Assembly: GCF_027409185.1 (NCBI RefSeq)
Contig: NC_084472.1
Location: 89,482,427-89,546,426 of the forward strand
Direction of reading: 5' to 3'
DNA from: Cynocephalus volans
Lineage: Eukaryota; Chordata; Mammalia; Dermoptera; Cynocephalidae
Length of the DNA stretch: 64,000 nucleotides
In this document: positions 31,815-41,421 of the stretch, one piece after another
How the letters are laid out: each line of letters begins with the position of its first letter
Position numbering within the stretch: the first letter of the stretch is position 1
Program-made: the position numbers and the translations under genes
Notes under the pieces: model-generated
What the model was told of the DNA's origin: nothing
The model's input: the letters and a program-made list of their open reading frames with translations, nothing else
Database searches by the model: none

Positions 31815-32310
31815 GATTTATACACTGCTGGTGAGAAAGTAAATTAGTACAGTCATTATGGAAAACTGTACGGAGGTTCCTCAAAAAACTAAAAATAGAA
31901 TTACCATATGATCCAGCAATCTCACTGCTGGGTATTTGTCCAAAGGAAAGGAAATTAGAATACCGAAGAGATATCTGCACCCCCATGTTCATTGCAGCAC
32001 TATTCATAATAGCCAAGATGTGAAATCAACCTAGGTATCCACCAACAGATGACTCGATAAAGAAAATGTGGTAATACACACACAATGGAATACTGCTCGG
32101 CCACCAAAAAGAATGAAATTCTGTCATTTGAAGCAACATGGACAAGCCTGGAAGACGTTATGTTAAATGAAATAAGTCAGAGAGAGAAAGATAAACACCA
32201 CATGTTCTCATTCAAATATGGAAGTTTTTAAAAAAAGTTGAACTTTTAGAAGTAGAGAGTAGAACTGTGGTTACTAGAAGTTGAGGAGGGGAATTGGGGG
32301 GGGATTGAAA
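31815..32310 (+). mobile_element. L1 ORF2 end fragment, decayed
   Basis: ACACTGCTGGTGAGAAAG, ATGGAAAACTGTACGGAGG, ATTACCATATGATCCAGC, GTTCATTGCAGCACTATTC, AATGGAATACTGCTCGGCC and CACATGTTCTCATTC are ORF2 C-terminal codons and 3' UTR with stops and gaps. It abuts an L1 in the opposite direction. Confidence 0.85.
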
Positions 32311-32319
32311 GCAGCGCCT

Positions 32320-33701
32320 TGAACAGATATTTGTTTTTTAAATTTTTATTTATTTTTATTTTAACATTTACTTCACTTAACTTGATGGTTTCCAGTTCCA
32401 TCCATGTTGCTGCAAGTAATAAGATACCACTTTTAAAATAGCTGAATAGTATTCCATTGTGCACACATACCAAGGTTGTTTTTTTAATCCTTTCATCCTT
32501 TGATGGACATTTAGGTTGATTCCATCTCTTGGCTACTGTGAGCAGTGTTGCAATGAACATGAGAGTGCAGGTGTCTTTCTGATTTATTGATTTCATTTAC
32601 TTTGGGTATATACCCAGCAGTGGGACAGCTGGGTCATAAGGGAGATCTATGTTTAGTTCTCTGAGGAAACTCTATACTGTTCTCCACAGTGGCCGTTCCA
32701 ATTTACACTCACACCAGCAAGGTAGGAGAGTTCCTTTCTCTTTGTGTCTTTGCCAGTATTTGTTACTTTTTGTCTTGTTGATAATAGTCATTATTATCAA
32801 CAATAGCTCACTAACTGGAGTGAAATGATATCTCACTGTGGTTTTGATTTGTATTTCCCAGATGATTAGTGATGTTGAGCATTTCTTCACGTGCCTGTTG
32901 GCCATTTGTATGTCTTCTTTTGAGAAATGCCTGTTCAGGTCCTTTGCACTTTTAAAATTGGGTTATTCTTTTTTTACTGTTGAGTTGTTTGAGTTCCGTA
33001 TATATTCCAGATATTAACCCCTTGTCTGATGTGTAATTTGCAAACACTTTCTCCCATTCTGGAGGCTGTCTTTATTGATAATGTCCCTTGTTGTGCAGAA
33101 TTTTTAGTTTGATGTAGTCCTGTTTATGTATTTTTGCTCTCCGTTTTATTCCATTGGTCAATTTGTTTGTTTTTATGCCAGTACCAACATGTTCTGGTTA
33201 CTATAGCTTTATAGTATATTTTAAAGTTGGTGGGATGCTGAAGAACTTTGTTCTTTTTGTTCCAGATTGCTTTCACTATATGGGGTCTTTTGTGGGTCCA
33301 TACAAATTTTAAGATCATTTCTATTTCTGTGAAAAATGTTGGTATTTTGATAAGAATTGCATTGAATATGTACATTGCTTTGGGTAATATGGACATTTTG
33401 ATGATGTTAATTCTTCCAGCCTATGAATATGAGATATCTTTCTATTTATCTGTTCAGTTTTTTCACCAGTGTTTTATAGTTTTTGTTGCAGAGGTCTTTT
33501 ACCTCCTTCATTAAATTTACTCCTACATATTTAATTTTTTGGTAGCTATTGTAAATAGTATTACTTTTTTGATTTCTTCTTCAGCTATTTCATTGTTGGC
33601 ATATAGAAAGGCTATTGATTTTTATGTGTTGATTCTATTTCCTGCCACATTGCTGAATTCATTTATTAGTTCCAGTAATTTTTTAATGGTCTTTAGGGTT
33701 T

Positions 33702-33770
<69 letters not shown>

Positions 33771-34640
33771 GATCGTGTCATCTGCAAATAGGGATAGTGG
33801 GATAGTTTGACTTTCTCCTTTCTGATTTGAATGCCCTTTGTTGCTTTCTCTTGCCTTATGAAGAAGCTAGAACTTCCAGTGCTATGTTGAATAAGAATGG
33901 GGAAAGTGAGCATCTTTGTCTTGGTCTACATCTTAGAGGAAAAGCCTCCAATTTTTGTCCATTCAGTAAGATATTAGCTGTGGGTTTGTCACAGATGGAC
34001 ATTATGATGTTGAGGTCCATTCCTTCTATACCTAATTTGTTGAACATTTTTATCATGAATAGTGTTGGATTTAATCAAATGCTTTTTTCTGCATCTATTG
34101 AAAAGATCATATGTTTTTTTTTCCCCTTCATTCTGCTGATGTGATACGTGCTGTTTATAGATTTGCATTATGTTGAGCCATTCTTGCATCCCTAGGATGA
34201 ATCCCACCTTATCCCACTTTTTAAATGTGTGGCTGGATTCTGTTTGCTAGTATTTTGTTGAGGATCTTTGCAGTTGCTTCATGAGGAATATTGGTCTGTA
34301 ATTTTCTGTTTTTGTTGTGTCTTTTCCCAGTTTGGGTATGAGGGTAAGGCTAACCTTGTAGAATGAGTTTGGGAGTATTCCCTCCTCTTCAATTTTTTGG
34401 AAGAGTTAAAGAAGAATTGATATTATTTCTTCTTTCAGTGTTTGGTAGAAATCAGCAGTGAAGCCATCTGGTCTGGGATTTTCTTTGATGGAAGATTTTT
34501 TATTACTGCTTCAATCTCATTACTTGTTATTGGTCTGTTTAGGTTTTCTAGTTCATGATTCAACCTTGGTAAGTTGTATGTGTCCAGGAATTTATCCATT
34601 TCTTCTAGGTTTTCCCATTTATTCACATATAGTTGTAGCA
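32320..34640 (-). pseudogene. Decayed L1 ORF2 fragment, minus strand
   Basis: Minus-strand frames preserve ORF2 motifs in pieces: METIKLSEVN and [11 protein letters not shown] (32246-32596), [13 protein letters not shown] (33124-33396), [12 protein letters not shown] and [16 protein letters not shown] (33856-34056), and [16 protein letters not shown] (34435-34641). Frameshifts and a TA repeat at 33702-33770 break it. It has no ordinary 3' UTR: after LSEVN comes an A-rich tail, then a short piece of another L1 in reverse, as at 19.48-19.53 kb. Confidence 0.92.
33702..33770. repeat. (TA)n microsatellite
   Basis: Nearly pure TA run with a few interruptions (TGTA, TACA), expanded inside the old L1 ORF2 sequence. 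Confidence 0.95.
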
Positions 34641-34847
34641 CTTATGCTTTTTTCAGTATCACTACAGAAGCAACAGATTGGCTTTTAAAGTAATATTAAC
34701 ATCATCAAAAAGCAGTGATATCAGGAAGAAAACGATAACTTGGTGACTATAGGGTGTGTCCAAACAAACTAATCAAAAGCATAAACTTTAAGAGTATCCA
34801 AATTAAATGGAAAATGCTTGGAAGCATAGTAATAAAGCAAACAGAAA

Positions 34848-34997
34848 GGGCTGAGCCCGTGGCGCACTCGGTAGCGTGCTGCGCTAGCAGCGCGGCGACG
34901 CTCCCGCCGCCGCGGGTTCAGATCCTATATAAGGATGATCGGTGCACTCCCTGGCTGAGCGCCGGTCACCGGAAAAAAAAAAAAAAAAAAAAAAAAA
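34848..34997 (+). mobile_element. tRNA-Ile-derived SINE, GC-rich hybrid type
   Basis: GGGCTGAGCCCGTGGCGCAC, TAGCGTGCTGCGCTAGCAGC, GGCGACGCTCCCGCCGCC, GCGGGTTCAGATCC, TATATAAGGATGATCGG, a shortened second unit GGCTGAGCGCCGGTCACCGG, then about 28 A. The 14-bp duplication AAAGCAAACAGAAA is perfect (34834-34847 and 34998-35011). Young. Confidence 0.93.
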
Positions 34998-35011
34998 AAA
35001 GCAAACAGAAA

Positions 35012-35439
35012 AAACGTAGCAAGCAAAATTGGGAAAAGAAAATAAAAACAGCAAGCTGAGCTTTGGGTGTGTTTGTCATGTAGAATGGAAGATGGGAAAG
35101 AGTCGATATGCATTGATCTGAATATATTAACACATTTCAGTAATAAACAAACAAAATATATTCATCCTTAGTAGATGACCAAAAGGAATAATGCTTTAGA
35201 TTTGTGCAACTTTGGTTAAAAAGATGAAAATAATTTTCAGCTGATTAAAAAGAAAGTAATTGAAATTAAATTAGAAAAAATTTAGGATTAATTTAATTTA
35301 ATTTAATTTGGAGTAATTTAGAGGAAAATATTGCTTAAAGAGGTAACAATCAAAGAATGACAGACACTTCCTAAAATATCTGAGAAGCTAATAATGTCTT
35401 GGTTTGAATAGCTATCACAGAGAAAGGACCAAAAATGAT
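35012..35439. other. AT-rich stretch; short TTTAA repeats
   Basis: A (TTTAA)n-like run at about 35289-35312. No gene or element recognised. Confidence 0.45.
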
Positions 35440-35551
35440 AGTTTCTATTTTTTTAAAAAAGAAAGACTTCTGGGTAAAGATGACTGAATGAAGTTGAATA
35501 ACAGGATCCACCTCCCTCTATACTTCCTGACAACAGAAATAGCATAATTCA

Positions 35552-35625
35552 AGCACAGTGTTATGCCAAGGTCAAGGGTTTAGATCCCAGTACTGGCAAG
35601 CTGCCAAAAAACAAACAAACAAAAA
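35552..35625 (+). mobile_element. tRNA-Ile-derived SINE, 5'-truncated
   Basis: Keeps only the 3' part of the tRNA unit: TGTTATGCCAAGGTCAAGG, GTTTAGATCCCAGTACTGG, then an AAACAAACAAAC tail. Flanking 17-bp duplication AGAAATAGCATAATTCA / AGAAATAGCACAATTCA (35535-35551 and 35626-35642), one mismatch. The truncation is therefore original, not later loss. Confidence 0.9.
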
Positions 35626-36164
35626 AGAAATAGCACAATTCACCTGGAGTAACCAAACACAAAAAAGAGTCCCAGTGTTAGGTGTAAACTTCAGAAGGAG
35701 AGGATGGCCAATGAAAGGGAAAGAATTTTTGGCAAGACTCACCCGGGTGCCAAACCCACTCCCACCACTGGGCAGTACAGTAAAGGTAGTGTCTAAGGTC
35801 ACAAAACCATCAGGATCTCCGAGAACATTTGAATACCTGAAAAAATGCTGTTGTATCAAAATGAAAGAAAAGTAAAATAAAAATTAATGAAAAACGTCAG
35901 TGCTGTCCTATAAAATTCTTTCAAAAAATTTATAGGAAAATTATATCTAATGTGAAATGTTTAATTACTTTAATATATTTGATGTGACAAGGAGTAAGGG
36001 GTCTCCAAAAATATGTGCCCAATGCCTACCATAATTTTTAAATAGCCCTTCCAGTAATCCCCATATTAAAAAGAAGGGGACTACAGGGATAGCTTTATCT
36101 CATAATGGAGTGAAAAACATAATTTCACTAAAAGTCAGCTGTTAAAATCAAGTGAAATATTTCC

Positions 36165-36444
36165 AGCCTAGCAACAACCACTGAGCCACTACCAGAAGCA
36201 CCCTGGGATCCCAAGCCCAGATGGTGGGGGGACAAGGTCCTCACCCACTCCCTTCCAAAGTCCGCATCCAGCCCAGCCACAATTGAGCCACCATTGGAAT
36301 CCCCCTGGGCTCTACTGCCAAAATGAGGGGGGTGCCACGGGCCTTGACCATGCCCCCTTTCCCCTTCCTCCTCCTCCCACCATATCCCCCTCTCTCTTCC
36401 CTTCTTCCCCTCCTCTACAACTGTTCTGCAGCAACTTCTTAGAA

Positions 36445-36475
<31 letters not shown>
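36165..36475 (+). mobile_element. Poly(A)-tailed segment of unknown origin
   Basis: A GC- and then CT-rich block (CACTGAGCCACTACCAGAAG, ACCCTGGGATCCCAAGCCC, CCACGGGCCTTGACC, CCTCCTCCTCCCACC) ending in AGAATG and about 27 A. It differs sharply from the A-rich old L1 on both sides, which suggests a retroposed insert. No convincing target duplication was found, so it could instead be part of an L1 5' region. The product or source is not recognised. Confidence 0.45.
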
Positions 36476-38120
36476 CTAACAAATAAATTTTAAAAATTAA
36501 AAAAAAAAAGAAGCAAAATACAACAACCCAATAAAAAATTTTTCTGAATGAGCTCAATAGTGCAATGAATATAGCAGTAGATAAAAGCAGTGGACTTAAG
36601 AACAGTGAATAGAAATTATTCAGTCTGACCAACAGACAGAAAATAGACAAAAAAATTAATAGAGTCTCAGGAACTTATGGAACAATAACTAACATATCAT
36701 TGAAGTCCCAAAAGGAGAAAAGAAAAAAATGGGAAGCTGAAGAAGCATTTGAAGAAATAATAGCTGAAAATTTCCCAAATTTGATGAAAGACATAAACCT
36801 TTAGATTCAAGAAATTCTGAGGGAACCCCAAGTTAAAGAAATCCATGCAGAGACACATTATACCCAAACTTCTGAAAACTAAAGGAAAAAAAGCTAAAGA
36901 AAAAAACCTTAAAATCAATTAGCAAGAAAAGATACATTACCTATAGGGGAATACAAATTCAAATAATGACAGATTACTAACCTGAAATCATAGAGGCTGC
37001 AAGGAAGTGGCACATTTTTCAAGGTGAAAGAAAAGAAGAGTCAACTGTACATTTATCCCCAGAGAAAATGTCCTTCAGAACAGAAGGGGGAATGAAAACA
37101 TCCTCAAACTGAAGAAAGCTAAGAGAATTTGTCACTAGCAGACCTACCATTAAAGAACAGCTAAAGTAAATTCTCCAAACAGAAAGGAAATAATAACTGA
37201 AGAAGGTTTAAAACTTCAGAAAGGAAAGAACAATGAAATGGGTAAAAATAAAGTTAAATATAATAGGCCTCCTCATGAATTTCTGAAATCATATTTGATG
37301 GGTAAAGCAAAAATTATAACAGCATCTGTTGGGATGCTCTATAGATAGAGAGAAAATACTTGAAACAATCATATCTGAATAGAAGGGAGAATAAAAGGAC
37401 CTAAGTGAAAGTAAGTTTTTAATACTTCAACTGGAAGCAGTAAAATGTTGATAACAATGGGTGGTGATAAGTTATGTGTGTATATTGTAATACCTAGAGC
37501 AACCACTAAGAAAATTAAACAAAAGATATACTCAAAAACAGTATAAATAAAACAAGATGGAATAAAAAAATGATTATCTCATGGAGGACTAGAACAGAGA
37601 AACAGAAGAAACAAGCAGAAAACAAATAATGAAACGGAAGACTTAAGCTCTGACATATCAAGAATTACTTTAAAGGTAAATAGTCTAACTACATCAATTA
37701 GAGAACAGAGATTGGTAGTTTACACAAAATAAAACATAACCCAATTACATGCTTTCTACGAGAAACACACTTCAAACATGACATATGTAAGTTGACAGTA
37801 AAAGGATGAAAAAAGATATTTCATGCTAACATTAATAATAAAAAAGCAAGAATTGTTATATTGATAAAGCATATCAATATAACATAATAATATATAATAT
37901 TTTATTATATATTAATAATTTATAATATATAATATTATAGATTATATTTTATTCAGAGAAAATATTCAGATTTCAGAGAAAATAGTTAATAAGGACAAAG
38001 AGGAAGATTACATAATTATTAAAAAATATCACCAAGAAGACATAAATATACAAAATGTGTATTCACCAAATAACAGAGCTTCAAAATTCCAAAAATGCAA
38101 ATGTAATGCTTTTCATAAAA

Positions 38121-39221
38121 ATTAGCATTATAGGGTCCCATTTAGTCAGAGTAATTTTAATCTATCCATCCTTCCATCATCTATTTTTCCATCTTCCTAT
38201 AGATCTGTATATGTGCCCAGAGGGATGAATGGCATGGCTTTTTCCTATATTAATGATGGTTATTTTTCAGATCATTGTGTTGGAAATGGTTCTTTACCAT
38301 TTTCTTTGTCCTTTGCTATATTAGTCAAATTTTTTTAGATGAGCATTTTTTATAACAGCAAATTCATAAAAATAAGTAAAATAATCTACAAATTGAGTTG
38401 AATGTTTAAACTTTTTATTGACATTCAAAATAAGATTCAAATTAGATTTTGGAATAGTATCTGAGAGCAGATGTGCTCAATTATGTTAACTCTACATTTG
38501 CCTGTGGCTTAAGCAATTTGCTTTGTGAAGGGACACAAATCCAACTAGACTATATAAATGCTCATTTATTAATTTAATTAAAATTAGATATTGTCAACTT
38601 CTCACCTCAATAAAGCAGAGCAGTTGATATATGTTCTGGGGCTCCATGTGTTACAGGTATGTATAAATACTGATGCTCTCAGCTATCAGGAAGGCTTACA
38701 AGGGCTCGAGTGCTGGAGCCCCTGGGCCATTTAACTCTGGCCACAAGCATCATTGTTCATTTACCCTGGCTTACTATCAAAATATTTTCTTTGATTGCTA
38801 TGATGCAAAAGAAAAGGGAGATTTATTATACCTTTATGCTTAAGTCATGTTAGTAAATGAAGGTGAAGTTCTTTCTGGCTTAACTAAGAAAGCTTATGAA
38901 TATTTATACTTTTTGGAAAATGGAGATGCCAATTTAAATATTATTAAACAAAGAAACTGATTATTATGTGAGAAAACCAATTAGAATTGCAGAATTATAG
39001 GGTTTATAAGTTACATTTAATAGAATAATATTTCATAGCAATAATATTTTAAGTCTATGTTGAGAGATTCTATAGTTTAGCAGAAATTAGAACAAAATTA
39101 ATACTATTATAAGTGTTCTTAATTCACTGATTTATCATAACTAGCTTTATGATGCAGGACAGTATTTGCTTTTCTGTAATTTTAAGAAAGGAGAGAATAT
39201 TTTATTTTTATATTTCTTAGG
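38121..39221. other. AT-rich stretch without a supported feature
   Basis: No recognisable repeat core, RNA gene or coding frame. Confidence 0.4.
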
Positions 39222-39222
39222 G

Positions 39223-39253
<31 letters not shown>

Positions 39254-39330
39254 AGCAGCATTCTTACAGCTAAGCATAGCAGTTCCAAGAAGCACCAGGA
39301 GAAAAAAAGCAGGCTTGAGAAGATTAGATC
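39222..39330 (-). mobile_element. Short retrocopy with poly(A), minus strand, source unknown
   Basis: A plus-strand run of about 28 T (39222-39250) directly before GCTAGCAGCATTCTTACAGC, i.e. a minus-strand sequence ending in poly(A). The body is at most about 80 bp before old L1 sequence resumes. The source transcript is not recognised and no clean target duplication was seen. Confidence 0.45.
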
Positions 39331-40460
39331 TTAAAATATGGAAAAGGAAAAGGACCAAGAACATCAAAGACATTATTAAAGAAAAAAGAGGGAAGATTTG
39401 CTCTGCCAAATATAGAAGTTTAATGAAGCTAAAGCAATTAAGACAATGTGGTATTGCCACAAAGATGCACAAACTGACCAGTGAAAATAAAGAGCCCCCA
39501 AACAAATCTCTACATATTTAATCTTTGATATGTGAGATAGGAGGACTGCAGATCAGCAAAAAAGAAGGGATTTTTCAGTAAGTAGAACTAGATAAAAACG
39601 GTTATTGATACAGGGGAAAAAATGAAATTATATCCCTACCTCACTCTATATATAAAAGTTAGTTCCAGATAGATCAAAAACTTAAATGTCAGAGCAAAAC
39701 TTTAAAATTTTTAGTAGAAAAGGTTGGTGAGTGAGACCCCCCCCCCAAAAGACATTTAGCCACTAAAATTTAATTTAAAATTTTGACTATAGCAAAATGA
39801 AAATGAACTTCTTCCATGAAAAAGTGAAAAGATAAACTACAAACTAGAGGAAGATATTTGCAGCACCTAAAATCTATATGCTATGGATTAATATCATGTC
39901 AACAAAGTATAAGGAGGTCCTGTGAATTAGTAAAAAAATGACAAACCAATAAAAAGTTGGGAAAAGACATTAATAGGGATTTCATAGAAGACAAAACAGC
40001 CAAAAGACATAAAAATTTGCTCAACTTCATTAGTAATCAGGAAAATGCACAAGATGCTTCATATCTGTTCTATTGGCAAATATTAAGAAGTTTGACAATA
40101 CCAAATATGGAGAGATTGTGGATAAACAAGATTATTTATTATTCGATGAGAGTTTAAATTAGAACAATCACTTTGGAAAACAATTTGGATTATCTCACAA
40201 AGCTGAGCATTCTCATATCTTATGACACAGTAATCCCTCTACTATATACCCTGGAAAAACTCTTGCCTCTGTGTACGAGAAGTCATAAAAAAAGAATGCT
40301 CACATAGTGCCACTCATAGTAGCAACAATCTGGAAGTAAGCAAAGTGATCTATAATAGGAGAATGGGTAAATTAATAGAATAGATAAATAACTTATACAC
40401 TTAAAACAACAACAACCAAACAATAGGTTGTTTAGGTAATCATATATATGCAATAAAACA
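39331..40460 (+). mobile_element. Old L1 (L1M type), ORF2 second half, decayed
   Basis: AAAGGAAAAGGACCAAGAAC, GACAATGTGGTATTGCCAC, AACAAATCTCTACATATTTAA, TCAACTTCATTAGTAATCAGG, TCACTTTGGAAAACAATTTGG and AGAATGGGTAAATTAATAG are ORF2 relics in the right order. It is probably part of the same old L1 as 35440-38120, separated by unrecognised DNA. Confidence 0.75.
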
Positions 40461-40786
40461 GTTTTATTTTTTTGTAAGAGAATCTTGCTCCTCCTTGTCC
40501 TTTGTCCTGCTTCAGGGGTAACCACTATCTTAAATTTATGTTCAAGATTCACATCAAGGGTCGCAGTCCTAGTTCCTGGGTTCTGCGGTGGGTTCACAGG
40601 TGATTACTAGATTATTTAAATACATTCATATATATACATAGAGGCACAGGGACAGGCAAGGATGAACGAAGAACCAAGGTATACTATGAACCAAGGATTA
40701 TGATTAATCCAATTTTGTGCACTTTAAGTCATTTGAAAAAGAGAAAAAAGTAAAACAGGAAAGGATTTTTAACAAATGGAATATAG

Positions 40787-41150
40787 GGTGCTAAGGTGTG
40801 ATTATGTGTCCCCCCAAACTTAATTGCCAATGTGATAGCATTAAGAGGTGGGACCTTTAAGAGGTGATTAAGTCACGAAGTGAGAGCCCTCATGAATGGG
40901 ATTAGAGCCCCCTGACCCAAGGACTTGAGGACATGAGATCACCCTCTTTGGTCCTTCCTGCTTCTGCCACGTGAAGACACAGTGTTGAAAGTCCATCTTG
41001 GAAGCAGAGACAGGGCCCTCAACAGACAATGAATCTGCTGGCACCTTGGACTTTCCAGTCTCTAGAGCTATGAAAGTAAATATCTGTGCTTTATAAATTA
41101 CGTGATCTAAGGTATTTTGTTATAGCAGCACAAATGGACTAAGACACAAA
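40787..41150 (+). mobile_element. Old LTR, MLT1/MaLR-like
   Basis: TGTGATTATGTGTCCCCCC, TAAGAGGTGGGACCTTTAAG, CCCTCATGAATGGGATTAG, CTTCTGCCACGTGAAGACAC, TGCTGGCACCTTGGACTTTC, CAGTCTCTAGAGCTATG and TTTTGTTATAGCAGCAC to CTAAGACA. The ends are TG...CA. This is a full solo LTR in outline, diverged. Confidence 0.85.
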
Positions 41151-41220
41151 TGGCTTCTTGCCATTCTACCATTCTCTCTGTTGCCTGTTTAGAAATGTCT
41201 CATTTAAAATTTGACTCTTC

Positions 41221-41406
41221 GGGCCAGCCCGTGGCTCACTCGGTAGAGTGCGGTGCTGATAACACCAAGGCCCCGGGTTCAGATCCCATATACGGATGGC
41301 CGGTTCGCTCACTGGCTGAGCGTGGTGCTCACAACACCAAGTCAAGGGTTAAGATCCCCTTACTGGTCATCTTTTAAAAAAAATAAAATAAAAAATAAAA
41401 ATAAAT
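41221..41406 (+). mobile_element. tRNA-Ile-derived SINE, dimer, full length
   Basis: GGGCCAGCCCGTGGCTCACT, GGTGCTGATAACACCAAGG, GGGTTCAGATCCCATATACG, GATGGCCGGTTCGCTCAC, TGGCTGAGCGTGGTGCTC, CAAGGGTTAAGATCCCC, TTACTGGTCATC and an A-rich tail. Perfect 15-bp duplication AAAATTTGACTCTTC (41206-41220 and 41407-41421). Both units keep box-B-like sequence. Confidence 0.95.
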
Positions 41407-41421
41407 AAAATTTGACTCTTC

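Larger units (their letters stand above)
35440..38120 (+). mobile_element. Old L1 (L1M type), 5' half: ORF1 region into ORF2 start, decayed
   Basis: In order: AACATATCATTGAAGTCCC, GCTGAAAATTTCCCAAATTT, GATTCAAGAAATTCTGAG and TTTGTCACTAGCAGACCTACC (ORF1 region), then ATCAATTAGAGAACAGAG, TTTCTACGAGAAACACACTTC, ATATTTCATGCTAACATT and CAAATAACAGAGCTTC (ORF2 endonuclease region). Many stops and deletions. It contains a SINE (35552-35625) and a poly(A)-tailed block (36165-36475). Confidence 0.78.

Noticed and set aside
33702..33770. TA-rich tract as an origin or scaffold attachment site
   Set aside because: A plain microsatellite expanded inside a dead L1 explains it.
35440..38120. HAL1 (half-L1) instead of L1
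   Set aside because: Sequence after the ORF1 region continues into ORF2 endonuclease relics, which HAL1 lacks.
39182..39505. 107-codon hydrophobic minus-strand frame as a membrane protein
   Set aside because: It reads antisense through decayed L1 and ends in lysines from a poly(A) tract; the hydrophobicity comes from T-rich codons.
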